Positions 1-5,011 of a stretch of 5,011 nt of DNA are shown here, one piece after another (within the stretch, counting starts at the first letter, position 1; every line of letters begins with the position of its first letter). The position numbers and the translations under genes were made by a program. Under the pieces are notes generated by a model that had not been told where the DNA came from, searched no databases, and saw only the letters and a list, made by a program, of their open reading frames with translations. The stretch is from Desulfobulbaceae bacterium (GTDB lineage Bacteria > Desulfobacterota > Desulfobulbia > Desulfobulbales > Desulfocapsaceae): the NCBI GenBank assembly GCA_030599175.1, contig JAUVON010000228.1, positions 1-5,011 on the forward strand. The letters are read 5' to 3'.

Positions 1-94
1 AACAAGGTGATCATCTAAAAGTTCCTTGTATTCTGTCTTGAGAAATGAACCATTTCCGGTTCTGAGGTCGTTTCAAAATTGAACGACAGCCATT
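1..94 (-). other. non-coding 3' flank of fmdE with two small hairpins
   Basis: No coding sequence is supported here. Reading the minus strand past the fmdE stop, two short stem-loops follow in tandem. The first pairs GTCGTT (82-87) with AACGAC (67-72), with possible extra pairing inside. The second pairs GAACC (58-62) with GGTTC (47-51) around a six-base loop. Neither is followed by a T-run, so they are not typical intrinsic terminators. They may protect the 3' end of the fmdE message or be chance. Confidence 0.3.
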
Positions 95-676
95 TTACAA
101 TTCAACATAGTAACGACCTGTCGCACATTGTTTACAGAGAACTTCGCCCTCTATCAACAGGTCCCTTTTGTCTTGCACCCAGTCCCTGCAACGTTCACAT
201 TGCACCCGTTTCAATGGTCTGCCAGGCATATTTTCTTCAGGAATAACAGCTTGAACATTCTGGATACGAAAAAGCTCATCCTCTGCCATCACTTTATATG
301 CTTCAAGTTGACGCTGATATTTGTCAAGGATTTCAGCACAATATTTTTTTGATCTTTCCCTTGCCTCTTCAACAGCAGTAATCCGGACAGCTTTACCCGT
401 TGCAAGGTTTACGAAAGTAGCAGCCATAACCCCATAATCGAGCCATTTCATCGATCTTTTGCCAAGGCTGCAGCCGGTAACTGATTGAATCGCATCGGTT
501 GCGCACCTGTCTATTTCGACTATAACATAAAGCTTTTTTCGATCCTCGCCCTTTGGGTCATCGATATCTATCAATGATAATGCCAATAAGGACATCCTCA
601 CACCAATTACCTGGCCGGCACAGATATGCCCATGTACTCGAGTTGATTTTTCAAGAAGTTTTTCGAAAGATTCCAT
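95..676 (-). CDS. FmdE-family protein with C-terminal zinc ribbon
   Basis: A 193-residue protein of the FmdE family (Pfam FmdE, named after a gene in the molybdenum formylmethanofuran dehydrogenase operon of methanogens). The FmdE domain spans about residues 1-130. It shows the HGHICAGQVIG motif at 15-25 (His15, His17, Cys19) and a second block, DRCATDAIQSVTGCSLGKR, at 57-75 (Cys58, Cys69, Lys73). These match the conserved His/Cys set thought to form a metal or catalytic site. A linker of charged helix (about 103-135) leads to a four-cysteine zinc ribbon, C160-x2-C163 and C181-x2-C184, near the C-terminus. I chose the ATG at 676 because AGG lies 7 bases upstream (684-686). A GTG at 700 would add eight residues but has no properly spaced ribosome site. 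The protein looks soluble, with no signal peptide or membrane segment. The biochemical role of bacterial FmdE proteins is not settled, and no formylmethanofuran dehydrogenase genes are visible beside it. It lies downstream of hup behind a terminator and has no clear promoter of its own. Confidence 0.9.
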   Translation of the reverse strand: MESFEKLLEKSTRVHGHICAGQVIGVRMSLLALSLIDIDDPKGEDRKKLYVIVEIDRCATDAIQSVTGCSLGKRSMKWLDYGVMAATFVNLATGKAVRITAVEEARERSKKYCAEILDKYQRQLEAYKVMAEDELFRIQNVQAVIPEENMPGRPLKRVQCERCRDWVQDKRDLLIEGEVLCKQCATGRYYVEL

Positions 677-720
677 TTTGAGACCTATACTTTTCAGCAC
701 CTTTTAAATGTACATATTGG

Positions 721-758
721 CAAACAAAGAAGGGCCGTTCCTGTTCAGGAACGACCCT
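721..758 (-). terminator. intrinsic terminator of the hup transcript
   Basis: A near-perfect stem joins 731-742 with 747-758 around a four-base loop (743-746). Reading the minus strand, the stem is followed by the T-rich run TTCTTTGTTTG (720-730). The one irregular position (735 against 754) is a G-U wobble in minus-strand RNA but a C-A mismatch in plus-strand RNA, so the hairpin is built for minus-strand transcription. It lies about 134 bases past the hup stop and 45 bases before the fmdE start, separating the two genes. Confidence 0.8.
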
Positions 759-892
759 AAAAACTAACTATCACTATGCTTGGCTATAGTTTCCTGGTAA
801 TACGCTCATTCTTGACACTGTAACTTTGAAAAAGTTTACTACCAGCAGCAGACTACAGTTACGGTATCTTAAAATTCATGACCTGACAGGAA

Positions 893-1165
893 TTAATTGA
901 TAGTCTCAGACAGCTTGCTACCAGCCTTAAACTTTGCAACGTTCTTTGCTGGAATCTGAATAGTAGCACCAGTTTGTGGATTACGTCCCTGGCGAGCTTC
1001 ACGCTTGGAAACTGAAAAAGTTCCAAAACCTACGAGGGTTACCTTGTCACCCTTTTTCAATGTCTCAGCGACTGCTGCGAGTGTACCATTCAGTGCTTTC
1101 TCTGCAGAGGCTTTGCTGATGTCTGCTGCACTTGCGATGCTCTCAATAAGTTCCTTTTTGTTCAT
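893..1165 (-). CDS. hup: HU-family DNA-binding protein
   Basis: A 90-residue histone-like protein of the HU/IHF family, at the usual length for HU. It acts as a small dimer in the nucleoid, bending and compacting DNA without strict sequence specificity. The N-terminal helical dimerisation part begins MNKKELIESIA. The family signature runs from GFGTF (46-50) through RQGRNPQTG (58-66), which includes the DNA-intercalating proline (Pro63) at the tip of the beta arm. The C-terminal part, KFKAGSKL (78-85), is typical of HU. The RNPQTG arm and plain length favour HU over IHF, though a specialised paralogue cannot be excluded. The start is well supported: AGGAGG at 1171-1176 lies 5 bases before the ATG. 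The gene appears to be transcribed alone from a promoter near 1260, with a leader of about 85 bases and a long 3' untranslated region ending at the terminator near 731-758. Confidence 0.97.
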   Translation of the reverse strand: MNKKELIESIASAADISKASAEKALNGTLAAVAETLKKGDKVTLVGFGTFSVSKREARQGRNPQTGATIQIPAKNVAKFKAGSKLSETIN

Positions 1166-1170
1166 GAATT

Positions 1171-1176
1171 CCTCCT
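1171..1176 (-). promoter_or_regulatory. strong hup ribosome binding site
   Basis: The minus strand reads AGGAGG with a 5-base spacer to the hup ATG, a full consensus Shine-Dalgarno sequence that fixes the start and fits a highly expressed nucleoid protein. Confidence 0.9.
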
Positions 1177-1200
1177 GCTTAATCTTTCTTTAAAATGACA

Positions 1201-1218
1201 GAACAACGATTGTTGTTC
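1201..1218 (-). promoter_or_regulatory. perfect inverted repeat in the hup leader
   Basis: The arms GAACAAC (1201-1207) and GTTGTTC (1212-1218) pair perfectly around a four-base loop. The repeat lies 36 bases upstream of the hup start, inside the predicted 5' untranslated region. It has no T-run after it on the minus strand, so it is not a terminator. It could be an mRNA stem affecting stability or translation, or a DNA site for a dimeric regulator. Confidence 0.45.
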
Positions 1219-1256
1219 CTTCTCCTTGAAGCGATACTTTAACCAACCTTTACTCA

Positions 1257-1262
1257 ATTATA
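1257..1262 (-). promoter_or_regulatory. candidate -10 box of the hup promoter
   Basis: The minus strand reads a perfect TATAAT, preceded by a T-rich tract (TTTTTTCTTTT). No good -35 hexamer stands 16-18 bases upstream; the bases there read roughly AACACT. Transcription would start near 1250, giving a leader of about 85 bases with the inverted repeat at 1201-1218. The position in front of a single-gene unit supports the call, but AT-rich DNA makes chance -10 matches common. Confidence 0.5.
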
Positions 1263-1318
1263 AAAGAAAAAATCTCTGAGTGTTTTTTGACATGAAATGA
1301 GACAAAAAACTTCGTAGT

Positions 1319-1417
1319 CCTTTGTATACAAGGTTTTAGGATCTAACATTGGCACCATAATTGAATCACAAAACAGAATCAAGTAATAAATTACTCTTCC
1401 CTGAATTGAATTGTGCC
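1319..1417. other. larE-hup spacer with AT-rich palindromes
   Basis: The 267-bp gap between larE and hup contains no supported gene. It holds a 10-bp perfect palindrome, TTGTATACAA (1322-1331), which extends to 14 bp with one G-T pair. It also holds the palindrome AGTAATAAATTACT (1382-1395) and distant arms GGCAC (1351-1355) and GTGCC (1413-1417). None is followed by a convincing T-run, so no clear larE terminator is seen. These could be regulator sites or weak RNA stems; the AT-rich composition lowers their weight. Confidence 0.3.
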
Positions 1418-1432
1418 AAAAAATCTGTTAAA

Positions 1433-2218
1433 TCACCTCTGTGTAAAACTTAGCCCTACCTCATTAAAACTTAGTGAGTGAAAATAAGATGTTATCTTAT
1501 CTCTATTGACAGGCCTTAAAATTTTATCAACATCTGCTGCCTGAACTTCAATAATTGCATACGAACCTGTCGTTTTTACTCTACACCCTGCAAACCCTGC
1601 CTTGAGCAGGAATGTTTCCGCAAGGTCAATGCGTTTCAGTATTTCTTTATCAATTACTCTGGTGGTCGCAACCCTTGTTGCAAGACATGAATTGGAGGGC
1701 AGAGAATGATTTGAGAGACCAATCTCTTGAGCAATTTTTCGAATTTCATCCTTGCTCAAGTCTGCATCAACTAATGGTGTCTTAATACCCAGTTCTCGAA
1801 TAGCTTTTAGCCCAGGTCTATGCTCCTCTATATCGTCTGTATTAGTGCCGTCAAGAAGGATGGGATACTCCTCATCTTTCATTGAATCTTTTAAGAGCGA
1901 ATACATATTCTTTTTGCAGAAATAACATCGCTTTAAATCATTTTTGACAAAATCTTTCCATGCTAGTGGATCTGCATTTATCTCCTTATGTTCCACTTCT
2001 CCTGAAAAGTGTTCACGAAAAACAGATCTCAATTTTTCCACAACATATGTCGGACTGACTGCAGATATTATTGTCAACGCCGTAACTTTACCTGACCCCA
2101 GGGCTGTTCTTGCTGCATAGAGCAGCAGGGTTGAGTCTACGCCGCCCGAATATGCAACTGCAACATTGTCATATCGTGCGATTGATTTAATAAGGCGGTC
2201 AAATTTTTCAGAAGACAT
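1433..2218 (-). CDS. larE: LarE-type ATP-dependent sulfur transferase
   Basis: A 261-residue PP-loop ATPase of the LarE family (261 from ATG 2218; 273 from ATG 2254). In characterised lactate racemase systems LarE adenylates the pyridine dinucleotide carboxylate and inserts the sulfur needed to make the nickel-pincer cofactor. The PP-loop SGGVDS is at residues 24-29, with LLDGTNTDD (121-129) and the family block RPGLKA (134-139). Three cysteines stand out: C98-x2-C101 (RCYFCKKN) and C178 (NSCLATR). The last aligns with the sacrificial cysteine of Lactobacillus LarE. The three together match the LarE subtype that binds a [4Fe-4S] cluster and passes on cluster-bound sulfide instead of destroying a cysteine. 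I preferred ATG 2218 because GAGAGAG (2227-2233) lies 8 bases upstream and homologues begin at about this distance before the PP-loop. ATG 2254 overlaps the DUF39 gene by 11 bases and lacks a ribosome site, but translational coupling could use it. No larA, larB or larC is visible, so the true target may not be the racemase cofactor. Confidence 0.88.
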   Translation of the reverse strand: MSSEKFDRLIKSIARYDNVAVAYSGGVDSTLLLYAARTALGSGKVTALTIISAVSPTYVVEKLRSVFREHFSGEVEHKEINADPLAWKDFVKNDLKRCYFCKKNMYSLLKDSMKDEEYPILLDGTNTDDIEEHRPGLKAIRELGIKTPLVDADLSKDEIRKIAQEIGLSNHSLPSNSCLATRVATTRVIDKEILKRIDLAETFLLKAGFAGCRVKTTGSYAIIEVQAADVDKILRPVNRDKITSYFHSLSFNEVGLSFTQR

Positions 2219-2226
2219 TATCTCAA

Positions 2227-2233
2227 CTCTCTC
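2227..2233 (-). promoter_or_regulatory. possible larE ribosome binding site
   Basis: The minus strand reads GAGAGAG ending 8 bases before ATG 2218, just past the DUF39 stop. It is a weak match, but better than anything before the upstream ATG at 2254, and it is the main reason for choosing the shorter larE. Confidence 0.4.
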
Positions 2234-2243
2234 GAACAAGCTC

Positions 2244-3416
2244 CTAGGATCCATCAGGGAGTAATTCAGCAGGTCTGTTAAGTAAAAATTTACCGGATAT
2301 AATCTGCTGTTTCAAAATTTCTGCAATTTCACGGGCTTTAACCATGCTGGACAGAGGAACTGTTTGTACTTTTTTTCCGTTTACAATTATTTCGCCGGAT
2401 TTCAGTTGAGCATAACTTACCTCACCATAACTGCGGGCTATACCATTGGTATAATCATGACCATAATCAATAACCTGGGTAACAAGATCATTATCAGATA
2501 CGCCGGTATATCCGGCCATTTCAGCATCTAATATTGGAATAGGGATCCCAAGTCCGACAGCCATTGTATTACCATATCCCTGGATTGATATTCCTCGTAA
2601 CCAGTCTGCAGACATCTGTTTTAAATCGCCCTGAACCATCAGAGTTCCCGCAGGTTTTGTCGGTGCACCTCCTTTTGTCCGAGGAACTACAGGATTGTGC
2701 TGGGTCCCTTTCCAGGTCACGTATCCGTACCCTCCACCCAGAAATATTCGAGTCCCCACACCTATGGTTTTATAGAGTGGATCGTTAAGCAGAGGACTTA
2801 ACTCCCCAGCACTGCAGAAATTTGCATTTCGACAATTGGCTTTCAACATCCCCATATACGTGTATACCGTCTTATCAGATAAATTTACTGCGCAATTATA
2901 ATTCTGATAGCCGTTTCTTGGATTGCAGAGAAGTGCGTAAGAGAGATCATCCAGGCCAATCTCTTTTTTCATTTTTTTTGCGGCATAGCAATCTGTGCCA
3001 TATGCTTTTGCCTCAAGCAGTACCTTCTCCCCCCGCAGTAAGTTTTCAATAACATGACCACCACCATATCGAAATTCACCCGGGTAAATCTTATTTAGCG
3101 GGTCATCTTCGGCGGGTTCGGTCACTCCAATATATGCATCAACTGCAGCAAGACCGGCATATGCCGCAACTTTATTCAACCATACCTTTGAAGCCTTAAT
3201 GGTGGGGGTCATCTGACCAAAATTAAAAAACATCCCCGACGAACACATGGGAGCAAATGTACCTGTGGTAACAACATCAACTCTGGTTGCAGCGGCTTCA
3301 GCACCTTCTTGTTTAACAATATCCACCATTTCTTCAGCGGTAACAACAACAGCTTCTCCTGCCTTAATTCTGGCGTTTATTTCTTCATATGTTTTACTGA
3401 TTTTTTCGTTTGCCAT
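2244..3416 (-). CDS. DUF39 homocysteine-biosynthesis-type sulfurtransferase
   Basis: A 390-residue protein of the DUF39 (homocysteine biosynthesis protein) family. In Methanosarcina a DUF39 protein works with a NIL-ferredoxin to make homocysteine from aspartate semialdehyde and sulfide, and genetics implicate bacterial relatives in sulfate reducers in the same route. The DUF39 domain fills almost the whole chain. Visible landmarks are GTFAPMCSSGMFFNFGQ (52-68) with Cys58, YPGEFRYGGGHV (111-122), AKAYGTDCYAAKK (136-148) with Cys143, and the glycine-rich GTRIFLGGGYGYV (221-233). Cys58 and Cys143 probably correspond to the two conserved cysteines reported to carry persulfide in the archaeal enzyme. 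Other cysteines occur at 164, 175, 195 and 201. The chain ends soon after the domain, so the CBS pair seen in the Methanosarcina protein is absent. The start has a modest ribosome site, GGA 6 bases upstream. The stop overlaps or abuts larE, implying one operon. A weak promoter pair, TTGCGA (3470-3475) and GACATT (3448-3453), could serve it. Confidence 0.92.
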   Translation of the reverse strand: MANEKISKTYEEINARIKAGEAVVVTAEEMVDIVKQEGAEAAATRVDVVTTGTFAPMCSSGMFFNFGQMTPTIKASKVWLNKVAAYAGLAAVDAYIGVTEPAEDDPLNKIYPGEFRYGGGHVIENLLRGEKVLLEAKAYGTDCYAAKKMKKEIGLDDLSYALLCNPRNGYQNYNCAVNLSDKTVYTYMGMLKANCRNANFCSAGELSPLLNDPLYKTIGVGTRIFLGGGYGYVTWKGTQHNPVVPRTKGGAPTKPAGTLMVQGDLKQMSADWLRGISIQGYGNTMAVGLGIPIPILDAEMAGYTGVSDNDLVTQVIDYGHDYTNGIARSYGEVSYAQLKSGEIIVNGKKVQTVPLSSMVKAREIAEILKQQIISGKFLLNRPAELLPDGS

Positions 3417-3484
3417 ATTTTTTCCAATTTTGAGTCATACCGTAAAAAATGTCGAGCACAGGATGGCTTTCGCAAAGGATACTC

Positions 3485-3513
3485 CCAGAGAAAAAGCTGA
3501 ATCCTTCCAGCTT
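3485..3513 (-). terminator. terminator-like hairpin upstream of the DUF39 gene
   Basis: Arms AAGCTG (3494-3499) and CAGCTT (3508-3513) form a 6-bp stem with an 8-base loop; GAA/TTC inside the loop could extend pairing with one bulge. On the minus strand the stem runs into TTTTTCTCT, as in an intrinsic terminator; on the plus strand there is no T-run. It lies 78 bases before the DUF39 start. It could block antisense transcription coming through pheA or act as an attenuator in a DUF39 leader. The stem is short, so chance is possible. Confidence 0.35.
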
Positions 3514-3540
3514 GACATAACCATTTCTTTGCCCTACCTT
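3512..3540 (+). promoter_or_regulatory. candidate sigma-70-type promoter of pheA
   Basis: A perfect TTGACA -35 (3512-3517) is followed after exactly 17 bases by TACCTT (3535-3540), which keeps the key A at position 2 and T at position 6 of a -10 box. Transcription would begin near 3547 and give a leader of about 59 bases to the pheA start. No leader peptide rich in phenylalanine codons is seen, so classical pheA attenuation is not indicated. Confidence 0.55.
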
Positions 3541-3594
3541 ATTTGTTTTACTACCATTTGGTCAATATCAAAATTGATGGCGAGGAAATAGATT

Positions 3595-3600
3595 AAGGAG
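3595..3600 (+). promoter_or_regulatory. pheA ribosome binding site
   Basis: AAGGAG lies 5 bases before the ATG at 3606, a strong Shine-Dalgarno match that fixes the pheA start. Confidence 0.85.
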
Positions 3601-3605
3601 CGTGC

Positions 3606-4703
3606 ATGGAAACGGAGCGAAAAAATCAGATAATCTCAGTACGTGATCAGATAGATTCAATAGATGATCAGATTCTTTTAATGCTCAAGGAACGCCTCAA
3701 CTGCGCAAAAGAAATAGGTCGGCTGAAAAATGGTGAAAATAGAGCCAAATGGGATCCACTTCGTGAAAGGCAGATCTATGATCGTCTCCTTAAAGATAAT
3801 AACGATATTTTCCCAAAAGGAGCCCTTAAATCTATTTTCCACGAGATCATTACCACATGCAGGCTATCGCAAAAAAAAGCCGTAGTTGCATTTTTAGGTC
3901 CGGATGCGACATTCAGCCATCTTGCCGGGGTAAAATATTTTGGTCATTCCGCCGAATATAAGCCGTCAGAATCTATAGATGATGTGTTTGCCGAGGTGGA
4001 AAAAGGGAGAACACGATACGGTATTGTACCGGTAGAAAACTCGATAGAGGGAGCGGTTTTCTCCACACTTGACTGCTTTATGAAATATAAAGTGCAGATC
4101 TGTGGTGAGGTACGACTTGAAATCAGCCATAATCTCGTTTGCAGATCAGGCAACATGAGTGATATCCAGACAGTTGCCTCCCACTCTCAACCACTGGCTC
4201 AGTGTCGTGAGTGGTTAAGACGACACCTTCCCTCGATACCGACGTTGCCTGTTTTTTCCACAGGGTCTGCAGCGCAAATGGCGGCGAACAACCCCAACAT
4301 CGGCGCCATAGCCTCTTCTCTTGCAATCAAAACATATGAGTTACAGGTCGTGGTGAAAGGTATTGAAGATTACCGGGGGAATACCACAAGATTCCTGGTT
4401 ATCGGCAAAAAATCCCCTTCACCAAGTGGAAGGGACAGAACCTCACTCCTTATCGGACTTATGGATCGTCCCGGGGCACTTAATGAAATCCTCAATGTGC
4501 TTGCAGAAGAAGATATCAACCTGGCAAAAATCGAATCAAGGCCAATCAAGGGCAAGCAGTGGAAATATCTATTTTTTCTAGATATGATGGGCCATATTGA
4601 AGATGAAAGAATTCAGAGAGGCTGTGAGCGGCTGAGTTCGATCTGTTCATATTTTGAGTGGTTGGGATCATACCCCCAAAGCGATTCAGCCGCCGATTTG
4701 TGA
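3606..4703 (+). CDS. pheA: bifunctional chorismate mutase / prephenate dehydratase (P-protein)
   Basis: A 365-residue cytoplasmic P-protein that converts chorismate to prephenate and then phenylpyruvate, the committed steps of phenylalanine synthesis. An AroQ-type chorismate mutase domain covers about residues 6-90, with Arg13, Arg30, Lys41, Asp50, Arg53 and Glu54 in the positions of the family active site. The prephenate dehydratase domain covers about 92-268: GPDATFSHLAG (98-108), VPVENSIEGAV (141-151), SHSQPLAQC (192-200), and the catalytic NTTRFLVIG (259-267). An ACT domain (about 279-355) carries GALN (290-293) and the ESRP motif (310-313) that binds phenylalanine, so feedback inhibition is expected. 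The length is normal and all motifs are intact. It has its own likely promoter and strong ribosome site, is divergent from the DUF39-larE pair, and overlaps the end of moaA by 18 bases at its 3' end. Confidence 0.97.
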   Translation: METERKNQIISVRDQIDSIDDQILLMLKERLNCAKEIGRLKNGENRAKWDPLRERQIYDRLLKDNNDIFPKGALKSIFHEIITTCRLSQKKAVVAFLGPDATFSHLAGVKYFGHSAEYKPSESIDDVFAEVEKGRTRYGIVPVENSIEGAVFSTLDCFMKYKVQICGEVRLEISHNLVCRSGNMSDIQTVASHSQPLAQCREWLRRHLPSIPTLPVFSTGSAAQMAANNPNIGAIASSLAIKTYELQVVVKGIEDYRGNTTRFLVIGKKSPSPSGRDRTSLLIGLMDRPGALNEILNVLAEEDINLAKIESRPIKGKQWKYLFFLDMMGHIEDERIQRGCERLSSICSYFEWLGSYPQSDSAADL

Positions 4704-5011
4704 CATCTGGCCCAGGCATGTAGGTTTTTCACCTTTCTCCAGGTCATTTTCCAGGGTATGCCCTTTTGGTTTATTCAGGATAGTTTGTCGTATGGACTCC
4801 CTGATCATCCCGTCAGAAGCCCCACCCCGAAGCAGTGCTTTCAGGTCAGTTTCTCTATCGTTTAACAGGCAGGATCGAAGTTTCCCTTCAGACGTTAACC
4901 TCAACCTGTTGCACTGATCACAAAAGTGGTGGCTGATTGGGGTAATAAAACCAACGGCTCCTTTTTGTCCGTTTGGAGCTTTCAGTTCATACATTCGAGC
5001 CGGACCTTCAT
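4686..5011 (-). CDS. moaA: GTP 3',8-cyclase MoaA, C-terminal part (cut by window edge)
   Basis: Only the last 108 codons or so are present; the reading frame stays open to base 5011, so the start and the radical-SAM CxxxCxxC motif lie outside. MoaA, with MoaC, turns GTP into cyclic pyranopterin monophosphate, the first step of molybdenum/tungsten cofactor synthesis. The visible part begins EGPARMYEL and continues with GFITPISHHFCDQCNRLRL. It holds the second cluster motif in the exact spacing C-x2-C-x13-C (FCDQC followed by SCLL), which ligates the GTP-binding [4Fe-4S] cluster. The protein ends QIGG, matching the conserved C-terminal double glycine needed for activity in studied MoaA proteins, so the 3' end is authentic. 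The ATG at 4994 is internal, since GPAR just before it is conserved. The gene converges on pheA and overlaps its last codons. Confidence 0.95.
   Translation of the reverse strand, partial: EGPARMYELKAPNGQKGAVGFITPISHHFCDQCNRLRLTSEGKLRSCLLNDRETDLKALLRGGASDGMIRESIRQTILNKPKGHTLENDLEKGEKPTCLGQMSQIGG

Noticed and set aside
128..352. Plus-strand open frame opposite fmdE
   Set aside because: It lies wholly inside the conserved FmdE gene on the other strand and resembles no known family.
812..840. TTGACA with 17-bp spacing to TTTACT on the plus strand
   Set aside because: The -10 lacks the key A at position 2, and there is no plus-strand gene until 3606. It could only make antisense RNA to hup, for which there is no other support.
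1005..1193. Plus-strand open frame opposite hup
   Set aside because: A shadow of the HU coding sequence; it lacks a ribosome site and family likeness.
1166..1210. Short TTG-initiated leader ORF whose TGA stop overlaps the hup ATG
   Set aside because: The nearest upstream AAGG-type sites are 13 or more bases from the TTG, the frame is only 14 codons, and nothing marks it as translated.
1287..1292. TTGACA on the plus strand in the larE-hup spacer
   Set aside because: No acceptable -10 follows at 16-18 bases and no plus-strand gene lies downstream.
3247..3591. Plus-strand open frame of 114 codons over the DUF39 start and spacer
   Set aside because: It is antisense to a clearly conserved DUF39 N-terminus, has no ribosome site I can see, and its hydrophobic Ala/Ser/Thr-rich content is what the complement of the real gene gives.
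3417..3605. Possible SAM riboswitch ahead of the DUF39 homocysteine gene
   Set aside because: I looked for SAM-type conserved cores on the minus strand and found none; only a single short terminator-like stem is present.

Overview
The window is a piece of an AT-leaning bacterial chromosome holding six protein genes and no sign of mobile DNA, CRISPR, tRNA or rRNA. Four genes lie complete on the minus strand (read right to left: a DUF39 homocysteine-biosynthesis-type protein, a LarE-type sulfur transferase, an HU DNA-binding protein and an FmdE-family protein). One complete gene, the chorismate mutase/prephenate dehydratase pheA, lies on the plus strand. The end of moaA enters from the right edge on the minus strand. 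A DUF39 protein, a cysteine-cluster LarE, a stand-alone FmdE protein and molybdenum-cofactor synthesis together suggest an anaerobe, most likely a sulfate- or sulfur-metabolising member of Desulfobacterota (the old Deltaproteobacteria). This is an inference from gene content; no marker gene fixes the taxon.

Layout: 1-94 is non-coding and holds small hairpins just past the fmdE stop. fmdE (95-676) is followed upstream by an intergenic stretch with a convincing intrinsic terminator (721-758) that ends the hup transcript. hup (893-1165) has a strong Shine-Dalgarno sequence, a leader with a perfect inverted repeat and a consensus -10 box. The 267-bp gap between larE and hup carries several AT-rich palindromes. 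larE (1433-2218, or to 2254) and the DUF39 gene (2244-3416) are adjacent or overlapping and very likely form one operon. A 189-bp divergent spacer separates that operon from pheA (3606-4703) and carries a candidate pheA promoter. pheA and moaA converge, and their ends overlap by 18 bp.

How the genes may work together: the DUF39 and LarE proteins are both sulfur-transfer proteins, so the pair may be a homocysteine or other sulfur-insertion module in which LarE handles activated sulfur. This is the most interesting idea in the window but remains inference. pheA makes phenylpyruvate for phenylalanine and has its feedback (ACT) domain. moaA serves the first step of molybdopterin synthesis, and FmdE-family proteins have often been linked to molybdenum enzymes. 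hup is a housekeeping nucleoid gene. I see no clearly new multi-gene system; the DUF39-larE pair is the best candidate for follow-up.
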